NCBI RefSeq assembly: GCF_016406145.1
Contig: NZ_CP066306.1
Coordinates: 2,790,001-2,854,000, forward strand
Reading direction: 5' to 3'
DNA: 64,000 bases
From: Pseudomonas putida
GTDB lineage: Bacteria; Pseudomonadota; Gammaproteobacteria; Pseudomonadales; Pseudomonadaceae
Shown: positions 8,702 through 18,721 of the stretch, one piece after another
How the letters are laid out: every line of letters begins with the position of its first letter
Position numbering within the stretch: position 1 is the first letter of the stretch
The notes under the pieces: generated by a model
Told to the model about the DNA's origin: nothing
The model's input: only the letters and a program-made list of their open reading frames with translations
Database searches by the model: none
Position numbers and translations under genes: made by a program

Positions 8702-10552
8702 ATGATTACGGACGCCCTCGAGTCGATGCTCACGCAGAATAAACGCCTGTTCACTTTCGACTCACCTTTGCCTCCCGAACAAGAGCTTCAACTGCTTAGC
8801 TTCAGCGGCCGCGAGGCGATTTCGGAACTGTTCAGCTTCCAGGCAGAACTCATCTCCCAGGATGCTCGGATCGAGCTCAAGAAACTCATTGGCAAGAAGG
8901 TAACTGTAGGCATCGCGCTGGCCGATGGGAGCACCAGATACCTCAGTGCGCATGTTTCTGACTTCGTGCATACCGGTGCCGATGGGGGCGTTGCTAACTA
9001 CAGCGCAGAGCTCGTGCCGTGGATCTGGATCCTCAGCCGTCGCCGTGATTCGCGCATCTTCCAAGACAAGACCACCGAGCAGATCGTCAAGGAAGTCTTC
9101 GATTACTACCTGACCTTGGCCGACCACGAATTCCGCCTGAGCCAACCGCTCAAACCGATCAGCTACTGTACGCAGTATCAGGAATCTGACCTGAATTTCG
9201 TGCTGCGTATGCTTGAGCAGGAAGGGCTGTTCTTCACCTTCGAGCATTCTAAGGAAGGTCATCGCATGATTATCAGCGATGACAGCAGCATTCTTCCGCA
9301 GCTGGAGCGTCAGCCACTGATCCGTTACCACAGTGCTTCGGTCACCGAAACTGCAGATTCGATCACCGCCTGGTCTTCGGCGCGGCGGATGCAGCCAACG
9401 CGCTTGGCTCTAAAGTCGTTCGACTACAAGCAGCCTGCCAACCCGCATTTGGTACAGCTCAATTCCGTCAACCAGCAGGGCGAGGTCGGCCAGTACGAAG
9501 TCTTCGAATACGAAGGCCTTTACGGTTACGCCGATTCAGATGAGGGCCTGCGCAAGGCTCGGCGTCGGCTGGAGGCAATAGAGGTGGACGGCAAGACATT
9601 CCATGGCAAGAGCAATTGCCGCGCCATGGAGCCGGGTCGTTACTTCGAGCTTAGCCAGCATTACGATCACGACAACGACACTCCGGACGATCGCCAGTTT
9701 CTTCTGCTGTCCGTCACTCACTGGGGGCGTAACAATTACGCCAATGACGGTGAAGCAGGGTATGGGAACAGCTTTACCTGTATCCGTCGCAAAATTCCGT
9801 TCCGCCCCTCATTGAGCACGCCTAGGGCAGGCATCTCCGGGCCCCAAACAGCCATTGTCGTCGGCCCGCCGGGCGAAGAGATCTACACCGACGAACTGGG
9901 CCGAGTGAAATTGCAGTTCCACTGGGACCGCAACGGCGAGTTCAACGACCAGAGTTCCTGCTGGGTACGCGTCGCCCAGTCCGGTGCCAGCGGCGGCTTC
10001 GGCAGCATTTTGATCCCCCGCGTCGGCGACGAAGTGGTGGTGGTGTTCCTCGACGGCAACCCCGACCGCCCGCTGATCATGGGCAGCCTGTACAACAGCA
10101 GCAACACCCCGCCCTGGTCGTTGCCGGCGAACAAGACCCAGAGTGGCTTCCTGACCCGCTCGATGAAAGGCGACGGCGGTACCGCGAACTTCTTCCGCTT
10201 CGAAGACAAGGCCGGCGCCGAGCAGATCATCATGCACGCCGAGCGCAACATGGACACCGAGATCGAGCTGGATGAGACCCATGATGTGGGGAACAACCGG
10301 ACGATCACGGTGGGGGGCGCGCACACCGAGATCATCAAGAAAGATACGGTAGTGAATGTTCAGGAAGGTGGCTACACCCTGCAGGTGGATAACAAGTTCG
10401 TTCAGGTGAGCGCCAAAGAACGCATATTGCTTCAGGTCGGGGGCAGCAAGATCGCGATTACACCCGAAGGCATCACCATCGAAGCCGACAAGATCGACAT
10501 CCTTGGTAAAAACACCTTCGTCAAAGGTGACCGTGTCGATATCAACGAGTAA
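8702..10552 (+). CDS. vgrG: T6SS spike protein VgrG
   Basis: A 616-residue VgrG: a gp27-like base (about 1-370), a gp5 OB-fold (IVVGPPGEEIYTDELGRVKLQFHWD, about 388-412), the SCWVRVAQSGASG and IPRVGDEVVVVFLDGNPDRP signatures, and a C-terminal beta-needle (about 500-616). It trimerises on the Hcp tube and carries the PAAR-Rhs effector encoded three genes downstream. There is no additional C-terminal effector domain, so it is a structural carrier. The ATG at 8702 is chosen, with AGGA 9 bases upstream; the frame is open to a TTG at 8666. Confidence 0.97.
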   Translation: MITDALESMLTQNKRLFTFDSPLPPEQELQLLSFSGREAISELFSFQAELISQDARIELKKLIGKKVTVGIALADGSTRYLSAHVSDFVHTGADGGVANYSAELVPWIWILSRRRDSRIFQDKTTEQIVKEVFDYYLTLADHEFRLSQPLKPISYCTQYQESDLNFVLRMLEQEGLFFTFEHSKEGHRMIISDDSSILPQLERQPLIRYHSASVTETADSITAWSSARRMQPTRLALKSFDYKQPANPHLVQLNSVNQQGEVGQYEVFEYEGLYGYADSDEGLRKARRRLEAIEVDGKTFHGKSNCRAMEPGRYFELSQHYDHDNDTPDDRQFLLLSVTHWGRNNYANDGEAGYGNSFTCIRRKIPFRPSLSTPRAGISGPQTAIVVGPPGEEIYTDELGRVKLQFHWDRNGEFNDQSSCWVRVAQSGASGGFGSILIPRVGDEVVVVFLDGNPDRPLIMGSLYNSSNTPPWSLPANKTQSGFLTRSMKGDGGTANFFRFEDKAGAEQIIMHAERNMDTEIELDETHDVGNNRTITVGGAHTEIIKKDTVVNVQEGGYTLQVDNKFVQVSAKERILLQVGGSKIAITPEGITIEADKIDILGKNTFVKGDRVDINE

Positions 10553-10562
10553 GACGAAGCCG

Positions 10563-11144
10563 ATGGCTACCAGCATTTACGACAGAATCTCCCAAAAGCG
10601 TGAGGCCGCCGAAGCGCTCGCCCGACAACAGGCCGAGCAGGAGCGGGCGGCCGCCGAAGTCCTGAGCAGCCTGCCAGAACCTGTGCCGGTATTGGGGTTG
10701 CAGGTTGAGCAGAATGCGTTACGGATTGCAGGGCTCAATCTGTTGATGCCGTCGGGTTTCAGCTTTCGCGATATCGAAACCACCCTGGAGTTTGCGGGGT
10801 GCGAGGTAACGTTCAGCGCGCGCCGAAGAGCGGCGCCAGAAGGTTTGGATCTGCCCAAGGCAGTTGAGCTGTATGTCAAGAACCTGCGCGAATGCCACGC
10901 CCAGATGACCCTGGTACGTCAGGACGACCGCCTGCTGGCGGGGCACCCGGCCATAGCGCTCGATTATTTGTTTCCTGTTGCCCAGCAGCGTCGGCACGGG
11001 CGCACCGTATGCGCGATTATCAGTAGCGACGATGGCCCACGGCAATGGCTCGAAATGTCCACGCACATCGACCCGAGCCAGGCTCAATTGGCCGACTGGC
11101 TGATCGAATTCGACGCAATGCTTGCCGGCATGACCGCACAGTAA
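10563..11144 (+). CDS. DcrB/DUF1795-like T6SS accessory protein with N-terminal coiled coil
   Basis: A 193-residue soluble protein starting 10 bases after the vgrG stop. Residues 8-40 are a charged Ala/Glu/Arg-rich probable coiled coil. The remainder (LNLLMPSGFSFRD, then FSARRRA, then AIALDYLFPV and QWLEMSTHI) resembles the DcrB/DUF1795 fold of EagR-type chaperones. A second, more typical EagR gene follows at 11183. Paired Eag-like proteins suggest that loading of the Rhs effector needs two accessory proteins, or that this one binds VgrG. The assignment is by weak resemblance and operon position. Confidence 0.6.
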   Translation: MATSIYDRISQKREAAEALARQQAEQERAAAEVLSSLPEPVPVLGLQVEQNALRIAGLNLLMPSGFSFRDIETTLEFAGCEVTFSARRRAAPEGLDLPKAVELYVKNLRECHAQMTLVRQDDRLLAGHPAIALDYLFPVAQQRRHGRTVCAIISSDDGPRQWLEMSTHIDPSQAQLADWLIEFDAMLAGMTAQ

Positions 11145-11182
11145 GTACTCCTAATTTTTCGTGTTAATGGAATTTTAAAACA

Positions 11183-11650
11183 ATGGACTATCAGCTTCAG
11201 GAAGGATCTATCACGTTGCCGGAAGGCTTCCAGGACCGGACAGTGAACATGTTCATCCTGGGCAACAACATTCCAGCGCCGCTGAATATCACGCTTTCGC
11301 GTGACAACCTGTTACCTGCCGAAGACCTCAAAGCCTACATTGACCGCCAAGTGAAACTGATCGCCACAAAGCTTCGCGGTTACACGGTGCTCAGCAAAAC
11401 GCCTGCGCAGTTGTCTTCCAGCCAACCATTGGCCGGCATCCAGGTCGAGGGGTATTACATGAACGAGGGCCGGCCTGTTTATCAGCGCCAGGCCGCTTTT
11501 GAAGTCGCCCCAGGCCGAATCCTGGTGTTCTCCACCACCAGCCAGAAGGATTTCAGCGGCAAACAGAATGAAAGCTGGCTTGAGCTTCTGAATAGCTTCC
11601 AGCCGCGCCAGGATGCAGTGGCATCGTCCGAAAACGCCACTCAGGACTGA
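11183..11650 (+). CDS. eagR: EagR-type effector chaperone (DcrB/DUF1795 domain)
   Basis: A 155-residue single-domain protein with the DUF1795 pattern: a LQEGSITLPEGFQDRTVNMF opening, PAPLNITLSRDNL, a central YIDRQVKLI helix, and the QRQAAFEV / ILVFSTTSQKDF strands. EagR proteins bind the transmembrane helices of prePAAR-containing Rhs effectors, keeping them soluble before T6SS loading. The next gene, 4 bases downstream, encodes exactly such an effector with a prePAAR motif and N-terminal hydrophobic helices, so the partnership is well supported by context. Confidence 0.88.
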   Translation: MDYQLQEGSITLPEGFQDRTVNMFILGNNIPAPLNITLSRDNLLPAEDLKAYIDRQVKLIATKLRGYTVLSKTPAQLSSSQPLAGIQVEGYYMNEGRPVYQRQAAFEVAPGRILVFSTTSQKDFSGKQNESWLELLNSFQPRQDAVASSENATQD

Positions 11651-11654
11651 GCTC

Positions 11655-14600
11655 ATGTTTGAAGCAGCGCGGTGGGGTGATGAGATCGAACACACTGGCG
11701 CCCTGGCTGGGTTTCTTGCCGGTGCGGTAATTGGGCTGGCGATCGCGACGGCCGCAGCCTTCACGATTTGCACGGCTGGCCTTGGCGGTTTTTTGCTGGG
11801 CGCGGCTATTGGCCTGGGCGCAGGCCTGCTGCCAATGCTGGGGGAGAAATTCGGGTCAATGTTCAGCTCACCGGCTGGGCAGATCGAGTTAGCCGGGTGT
11901 TCGACCAACGTTTTCATCAACAATCGCAATGCTGCTCATGCTGAACTGAGCACTGCTAAATGCGACAAGCATCCACCTCCGGTGCTGGTGGCTGAAGGGT
12001 CTTCGAATGTCTTCATCAACGGTGTAGCGGCGTCGCGCAAAGGCGACAAGCTCACCTGCGGGGCAAAGATCTCCGGCGGCTCGAACAACGTCTTCATCGG
12101 CGGTGGTACCCAGCGCTATCTGCCGGTAGACGAAGAAATCCCGGAATGGCTGCGTGTCACCGTCGATGTGCTGATGATCGCGGCTTCAATGGGCCGGTCG
12201 ATACTCGCGGTTGGCCGTTTGGGGTTACAGGCAGGCCTCAAGGCTGCCGGCCCCTGTGCCTTGCAGACGGGCGCGACGATCGCAGGCAGCTACCTTGCCG
12301 GGCGCTTCATCGTTGGCCCGGCCATAGAACGTGCGATCGGCGGTTTCGCCGGTAATCCTGTAGATATGACGACTGGCCGCAAATTGCTGGCCAATGAAAC
12401 GGATTTCGTCCTGCCAGGGATGATGCCAATCGAGTGGTCACGCTTCTACGCCAGCGACCTGGCTATCGACAGCGTGCTGGGCCAAGGCTGGGTGCTGCCT
12501 TGGGAGCAAAGCCTGCGCCGTAGCGGCGGCTTCGTGTATCACGCCGACAACCAGGGGCGCAGCGTTCCGTTCATTGACCTTGAGCCGGGCGAAAGCATCT
12601 ACAACCCGAACGAGAAAATCCATCTGGTCCGCACCGTAGGCGGCCACTACCTGCTGCAGACCCTGGACAATGTGTTCTTCTATTTCGGTGAGGTACCGGA
12701 CGACAACACCGCCGTACCGCTGTACCGCCTGGAAAATGCGCTGGGTCACTACCTGCATTTCACCCGTGATGCCGATCAGCGCCTGACCGATATCAGCGCG
12801 CCCGGCAGTGTGCGGGTGCACCTGCATTACGAGCACCCCCTCGGTCGCCTGACCGAAGTCAAACGCATCGTCGACCAGCAAGCCGTGGAAACCCTGGTGC
12901 GCTACCGCTATGACGACAGCGGCCAACTGACTGAAGTCATCAACCGTAACGGTGATTCGGTCCGACAGTTCCATTACGCCGAAGGCCTGATGGTTCGCCA
13001 CAGCAATGCCCTTGGCCTGATCTGCGAATACCGGTGGCAAACCCAGAACGACAAACCCCGCGTTGTCGAACACTGGACCAGTGACGGCGAGCATTACCAT
13101 TTCCGCTACGACTTCGCCCAGCGCACGAGCTGGGCAACCGATGTGCTGGGCCGAGAGCTGGAGATTCACTACAACGAAGACCACCGCGTCGTCGCCAGCC
13201 GCGACTTTGGCGGCGAGCGCTACGGCATGGAGTTCGATGCGTTCGGCAACATCATTGGCTTCACCTTGCCGGACGGCAATCGCCTTGGGCTCAAGTACGA
13301 TGACTTTGGCAGGCTCGTCGAGGAAACCGATCCACTGGGCCGCAAGATCAGCTACAAACACCACCTCGCCACGCCACTGGTAACTGAAACCCGCTTCCCC
13401 GATGGCAGCATCTGGAAGTCTCGTTACGACGGCAAGGGCAATCTGATTGCCGAGATCGACCCACTTGGCCACAAGACCGAGTACCTCAACGGTGAGGATG
13501 GCCTGCCGCACACGATCATCGATGCGAACTTCAAGTCCAAGTACTTGTGGTGGAACACCTACGCCCAGGTCGAGCGCTTTGAAGACTGCTCGGGCAAGAG
13601 CACGTATTACCGCTACGACGAGCGTCAGCACCTGATAGCCGTCACCGACGCGCTGAACCAGACCACCACGCTGGAGCGCAAGCCGGATGGTGAAGTGCTG
13701 CGCATCCACCACCCGGACGGTACAGCAGAGAGCTTCACCTACAACACCCTTGGCCAAGTGCTCACCCACACCGACGGCAAAGGCCAGACCACACGGCTGC
13801 AGCGTACGTCGCGCGGTTTGCCCAGCAGCCGCCAGGATGCCAAAGGGCAGTGGGTTCGCTACGAGTACGACAAAGCGCTGCGCCTGACCGCCCTGGTCAA
13901 CGAGAACAGCGCAGCCTACCGCTTTGCCTATGACGCCTCGGACCGCCTGAGTGAAGAAGTGCGGGTGGACAACCTGACCCGGCGCTTCAGTTATGACGCT
14001 GGCGGCAATCTGGTTCGCCTGGACGAAATCGGCTATGGCGAAAACGGCGAGCGCCCGGAGCGCGATACCGTATTTGAGCGCGATGCGATTGGCCGCTTGC
14101 TGGCCAAGGTCAACCGCGATGCACGCCAGGATTTCGAGTACGACGAGGCCGACCGGCTGCTGAGCATTCAGCGCACGCCGAGCAGTTTGGGCAAACAGTT
14201 GGGCATCACGGGTGAAAAGCTGAGTTACCGCTACGACCTGCTGGGACGCTTGACGCAGGAACTGACCCCAAGCGGAGCACTGGATTATGAGTACGACCCG
14301 CTGAGCAACCTGACCACACTGACCCTGCCAGACGGGCGCAAGGTCAACCACCTGTACTACGGCAGCGGCCATCTGCACCAGCTGAACCTGGACGGCCAGG
14401 TCATCAGCGACATGGAACGCGATGACCTGCACCGCGAGGTGTACCGCACGCAGGGCAAGCTCACCAGTTGCTTTGGGTACGACGCCATGGGGCGCAAGGC
14501 TTGGCAGTTTGCTTCGACCCTGCCGGCTGAAAAGCTGTCGCAAGTGCAGAACCCCGGCATCAACACCTCACTGCTGGTGGAGCACGCTTACAACCCGATT

Positions 14601-15890
14601 CACCGTCGCTACCAGTACGACCCGGCGGGCGAATTGGTACGCACGCTGGACAAGCTGCGCGGCGAGATCAAGTACGAGTACGAAGCCAACGGCCAGTTGC
14701 ACAGCCGCGATACTGGTTCCCTCGTAGGCAGCGAAGAGTTCCGCTATGACCCGGCGGCCAACAGGCTCGACTTCAACGCTCGGCAGTTTGAGAAGGTGAA
14801 GGACAACCGCATCAAGCGTTGGCGCGATCAGGAGTACCGCTACGATCCGTGGGGCAATTTGATTGAGAAGCGCTCGGGGCACAGCAAGTTGCAGAGCTTC
14901 AGCTATGACTGCGAGAACCGGCTGGTTCGGGCGGAGACGCTGGTCAACGGCAAGCTGGAAAGTACGGGCGCTTATCGCTATGACAGCCTGGGGCGGCGGA
15001 TTGCCAAGCAGTCGGAGATTAACGGCACCACGGAGCAGAAGCGTTTTCTGTGGCAAGGGCTAAGGATGTTGCGTGAGGAGACGCCGGGGCAGAGCATTCT
15101 GTATCTCTATGAGCCGGGTAGCTATGCGCCGTTGGCGCGGGTGGATCAGGCGGAAGGGGATGAGCAGAAGATCTACTATTTCCATACTGACCAGATTGGT
15201 ACGCCGCTGGAGCTGACTGATAGCGAGGGTAAGATTGTTTGGCAGGCGACGTATCGTTCGTGGGGCGCGATTGAGCAGCTAACGGTCAACGAGATTGACC
15301 AAAATTTACGGTTCCAGGGCCAGTACTTTGATCGCGAGACGTCGCTTCATTACAATACGCTAAGATATTACGACCCTGACGTTGGTAGATTCATTGGTCC
15401 AGATCCCATTGGCTTGCGCGGCGGTGTAAATCTTTTTAGATACAATGTAAATCCGATTTATTGGATTGATCCAACGGGGCTCGCCCCATGTCAAGTGCGA
15501 GTTGTTAATAACACAAAGATTCATGGTCGTGGACAGGTAGACGGAACCCCTGGGCATGATCAGTTTTCAGAAGCGATCGCTAATAAATTGGCTATGAGCG
15601 GAAGGTTCTCGGATGTGTACTTAAATCGTTCATATAGCTTCGCAAATGGGCGAGGCGTCTCAGCTCGACGTCCAGATGTCATGGCTGTTGATGTGAACGG
15701 AAAGGTCCATGCGATCGAACTTGCCTCTAAGACGGATATGGGCAGAAAGCTTCCCACGCTTACTACGCGTAATGAAACTGCAATGAGTAATTTACCTCTT
15801 AGTAAGCAAGGCGAGGTTTTGGTGTTAGAGCATCCATATAGTGCTTCTGACATGAAGTCTTTGCTTGATGATTTGATTTCTGGAATATAG
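11655..15890 (+). CDS. PAAR-Rhs T6SS effector with C-terminal PD-(D/E)XK-like nuclease tip
   Basis: A 1411-residue polymorphic toxin. Residues 4-13 match the prePAAR motif AARxxDxxxH (AARWGDEIEH). Residues 15-58 are two hydrophobic helices; a PAAR domain follows (about 65-155). From about 235 to 1275 runs the YD-repeat Rhs cage, closing with the WIDPTGL self-cleavage motif (Asp about 1272). The last 135 residues are the toxin. Its RRPDVMAVD ... HAIELASKTD pattern fits the Asp-Glu-x-Lys core of restriction-endonuclease-like nucleases. The core is GC-rich, while from about 15300 the tip is AT-rich, the usual sign of tip exchange. ATG 11655 lies 4 bases after the chaperone stop. Confidence 0.93.
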   Translation: MFEAARWGDEIEHTGALAGFLAGAVIGLAIATAAAFTICTAGLGGFLLGAAIGLGAGLLPMLGEKFGSMFSSPAGQIELAGCSTNVFINNRNAAHAELSTAKCDKHPPPVLVAEGSSNVFINGVAASRKGDKLTCGAKISGGSNNVFIGGGTQRYLPVDEEIPEWLRVTVDVLMIAASMGRSILAVGRLGLQAGLKAAGPCALQTGATIAGSYLAGRFIVGPAIERAIGGFAGNPVDMTTGRKLLANETDFVLPGMMPIEWSRFYASDLAIDSVLGQGWVLPWEQSLRRSGGFVYHADNQGRSVPFIDLEPGESIYNPNEKIHLVRTVGGHYLLQTLDNVFFYFGEVPDDNTAVPLYRLENALGHYLHFTRDADQRLTDISAPGSVRVHLHYEHPLGRLTEVKRIVDQQAVETLVRYRYDDSGQLTEVINRNGDSVRQFHYAEGLMVRHSNALGLICEYRWQTQNDKPRVVEHWTSDGEHYHFRYDFAQRTSWATDVLGRELEIHYNEDHRVVASRDFGGERYGMEFDAFGNIIGFTLPDGNRLGLKYDDFGRLVEETDPLGRKISYKHHLATPLVTETRFPDGSIWKSRYDGKGNLIAEIDPLGHKTEYLNGEDGLPHTIIDANFKSKYLWWNTYAQVERFEDCSGKSTYYRYDERQHLIAVTDALNQTTTLERKPDGEVLRIHHPDGTAESFTYNTLGQVLTHTDGKGQTTRLQRTSRGLPSSRQDAKGQWVRYEYDKALRLTALVNENSAAYRFAYDASDRLSEEVRVDNLTRRFSYDAGGNLVRLDEIGYGENGERPERDTVFERDAIGRLLAKVNRDARQDFEYDEADRLLSIQRTPSSLGKQLGITGEKLSYRYDLLGRLTQELTPSGALDYEYDPLSNLTTLTLPDGRKVNHLYYGSGHLHQLNLDGQVISDMERDDLHREVYRTQGKLTSCFGYDAMGRKAWQFASTLPAEKLSQVQNPGINTSLLVEHAYNPIHRRYQYDPAGELVRTLDKLRGEIKYEYEANGQLHSRDTGSLVGSEEFRYDPAANRLDFNARQFEKVKDNRIKRWRDQEYRYDPWGNLIEKRSGHSKLQSFSYDCENRLVRAETLVNGKLESTGAYRYDSLGRRIAKQSEINGTTEQKRFLWQGLRMLREETPGQSILYLYEPGSYAPLARVDQAEGDEQKIYYFHTDQIGTPLELTDSEGKIVWQATYRSWGAIEQLTVNEIDQNLRFQGQYFDRETSLHYNTLRYYDPDVGRFIGPDPIGLRGGVNLFRYNVNPIYWIDPTGLAPCQVRVVNNTKIHGRGQVDGTPGHDQFSEAIANKLAMSGRFSDVYLNRSYSFANGRGVSARRPDVMAVDVNGKVHAIELASKTDMGRKLPTLTTRNETAMSNLPLSKQGEVLVLEHPYSASDMKSLLDDLISGI

Positions 15891-15898
15891 GTGGGTAT

Positions 15899-16684
15899 AT
15901 GTCTGTTGCGTTGGCTTTGTACGGTGTTGAAGACGTTAATCCTAAGTTGGCCCTTAAATTTGCTAAGCACTTTTTTGCTTGCATCAACCTGTCGATTACG
16001 GGTGCGGGTTATTATACATATTTGAGAGAAGGGGATCATGTTGGCGATCACGATCTTGTAGCTGTGGAATTGACCGAACTTGAGGCGAGAGTGAATAACG
16101 GTACAGTTACTGCGTTTAGGATATACAACGAGGCATCAGGTGCTATCCCATGGTTTGCATCCTTTGGTTATTCTACGAATGATTTTGGCAGCTTCTATCA
16201 CTTTGATGGCCAATGCTCTGAGGGTTCTGTGGGGCTAGAGAGCCTGATAAAGTTTGTTAAAGATATCAGTGCTGATGTTGTAGTGCCTTATGGAATTATC
16301 TATAATTGCGAAAAAGTAAGTAAGGCATTTAGTTACGCTGCTGGTAATAATATGGTGGCGATATATCCGTATGAGAATTCATCTGCATTTAAAAGGGAAG
16401 TGCCTGGTAGATTTCAGGGGCGAGAGCGCTATAAGGAGGATTTATTGAGGATGGTTTATCCCGTTAATATATTAAGTAGCCGACATTTGGAGGCGGACGT
16501 TGAGGGGGTGGTGCTGAGAGATTGGATTGGTGAGAGTGGCGGGCGAGGATCACTCGAGCCATTAACCTCCTCGACTTGGCTGTGGTACGTTGAGGCCGAT
16601 CAGCTTCAAAACGTAAATAAGTCTCTAGGCGAGGCCGGTATCCTAATTTCATGGAAAAAACCGGATGTCAAAAAGCGTTTTTGA
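15899..16684 (+). CDS. Predicted immunity protein for the nuclease tip of the PAAR-Rhs effector
   Basis: A 261-residue soluble protein starting 8 bases after the rhs stop, with an AGGTGGG ribosome site. No signal peptide or membrane segment. I do not recognise the family. It is larger than most immunity proteins, with an N-terminal part (YGVEDVNPKLALKF), a central FASFGYSTNDFGSFYHF stretch and a C-terminal TSSTWLWYVEADQ segment. Its function is inferred only from position: T6SS nuclease effectors are followed by their immunity gene, which neutralises the nuclease in the cytoplasm. AT-rich like the toxin tip. Confidence 0.7.
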   Translation: MSVALALYGVEDVNPKLALKFAKHFFACINLSITGAGYYTYLREGDHVGDHDLVAVELTELEARVNNGTVTAFRIYNEASGAIPWFASFGYSTNDFGSFYHFDGQCSEGSVGLESLIKFVKDISADVVVPYGIIYNCEKVSKAFSYAAGNNMVAIYPYENSSAFKREVPGRFQGRERYKEDLLRMVYPVNILSSRHLEADVEGVVLRDWIGESGGRGSLEPLTSSTWLWYVEADQLQNVNKSLGEAGILISWKKPDVKKRF

Positions 16685-16757
16685 TTTTTATTTCGAGCAA
16701 TATTTTTGCGAAAGGTACTGCCTGGGCCAGTTATTTGCTCGCAGAGCCTAGTTATAT

Positions 16758-18721
16758 GCTTTGCCTATGACGCATTGGACCGCCTGATTGAAGAAGTGCG
16801 GGTCGACAACCTGACCCGACGCTTCAGCTATGACACAGGCGGCCATCTGACCCGGCTGGACGGAATTGGCTACGGCGAGAACGGTGAGCAGCCGCAACGC
16901 GAAACGCTGTTCGAGCGCGACCCCATTGGCCGGCTGATGGCCAAGCTCAACCGTGATGCCCGTCAGGATTATGCATACGACGAAGTAGACCGGTTGTTGA
17001 GCATTGAGCGACACCCAACCAGCATCGGTAAGCAGCTGGGCATCGCCGAAGAAAAGCTGGAGTACAGCTATGACCTGCTGGGCCGACTGACCCAGGAAAT
17101 CACACCGCAAGGCGTACTCGGCTACGAATACGACCCACTGAGCAACCTGACCACGCTGACCTTGCCGGACGGGCGCAAGGTCAACCAACTGCACTACGGC
17201 AGCGGGCACCTGCACCAGCTGAACCTGGACGGCCAGGTCATCAGCGACTTGGAACGCGATGACCTGCACCGCGAGGTGTACCGCACGCAGGGCAAGCTCA
17301 CCAGTTGCTTTGGCTACGACGCCATGGGGCGCAAGGCGTGGCAGTTTGCTTCGACGCTGCCTGCAGAGAAGCTGTCGCAAGTGCAGAACCCGGGCATCAA
17401 CACCTCACTGCTGGTGGAGCACGCTTACAACCCGATTCACCGTCGCTACCAGTACGATCCGGCAGGTGAACTGGTACGCACCCTCGACAAATTGCGTGGC
17501 GAAATCAAGTACGAATACGAAGCCAACGGCCAGTTGCACAGCCGCGATACTGGTTCCCTCATAGGCAGCGAAGAGTTCCGCTATGACCCGGCGGCCAACA
17601 GGCTCGACTTCAACGCTCGGCAGTTTGAGAAGGTGAAGGACAACCGCATCAAGCGTTGGCGCGATCAGGAGTACCGCTACGATCCGTGGGGCAACCTGAT
17701 CGAGAAGCGCTCGGGGCATAGCAAGTTGTAGAGCTTTAGCTATGACTGCGAGAACCGGCTGGTTCGGGCGGAGACGCTGGTCAACGGCAAGCTGGAAAGT
17801 ACGGGCGCTTATCGCTATGACAGCCTGGGGCGACGGATTGCCAAAACCGCTGAAATCGAAGGCGCGACGGAGCAGAAGCATTTCCTCTGGCAAGGGCTGA
17901 GGATGCTGCGCGAGGAGACGCCGGGGCAGAGCATTCTGTATCTCTATGAGCCGGGTAGCTATGCGCCGTTGGCGCGGGTTGACCAGGCGGAAGGGGAAGA
18001 GCAGAAGGTCTACTACTTCCACACTGACCAGATTGGTACGCCGCTGGAGCTGACGGATAGCGAGGGTGAGGTTGTTTGGCAAGCGACGTATCGTTCGTGG
18101 GGAGCGATCGAGCAGCTGACGATCAATGAGGTCGAGCAGAATCTGCGATTCCAAGGGCAGTATCAAGATGATGAGACAGGGCTGCACTACAACACGTTCC
18201 GTTATTACGATCCCTTGGTGGGGCGCTTTGTTACGCTAGACCCGATAGGTATAGATGGTGGGCTCAATCTGTATCGGTACGTCCCGAATCCAACTAGCTG
18301 GGTGGATCCGTGGGGCTGGGCTTGCAATAGGCCTGGCGGATACAAAGCTGGTGACGTTGATGCTCACGGCAATTTATCACCTCAAGTGAACAGGGCTGTG
18401 GGTAATAAGAATATTGCTGCGGATGATTTCGTGCAGTCACACCACTTTATCCAGCATGAATGGGCTAAGCTCAATGTAAAAGGATATAAGAGGAATAGTG
18501 CGCCAGCAATTCTGCTCAAAAGTAGCTCTGGCGAGTCGCATGCTATGATCTCTGCCATGCAGCGGGCAAGGCGCAAGTCGTTAGGCTTTAGCGGTACATT
18601 AAGGGACGAATTCAATGTTGCGTACAAGGAGATGATCGACGCTGGGGTCCTTCCGGATGCTGCGAAACGGGCAGCGGCTAAATCATATAAATATTACGAA
18701 GCTTTGGGAGCATTTAACTGA
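16758..18721 (+). pseudogene. Displaced Rhs C-terminal cassette with SHH-type HNH nuclease tip, broken by one TAG
   Basis: From 16758 the sequence follows the Rhs core of the intact effector without N-terminus or PAAR. The frame is continuous to 18721 except for a single TAG at 17729-17731, where the intact core has CAG. After the WVDPWGW junction (about 18300) comes an AT-rich tip with SHHFIQHEWAKLNVKGYKRN and a later SHAMISAMQRARR, the pattern of the Tox-SHH nuclease family of the HNH/Endonuclease VII superfamily. Its immunity gene overlaps the stop. Without recombination into the active rhs gene the tip cannot be delivered. Homologous core (about 17220-17720) is available for such exchange. 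Confidence 0.85.

Noticed and set aside
12438..14543. A 701-codon open frame on the minus strand inside the rhs gene (and similar ones at 16748-17380, 19602-20126, 23267-24115).
   Set aside because: It is antisense to an intact Rhs core with clear YD repeats; long antisense frames are common opposite GC-rich, codon-biased genes.
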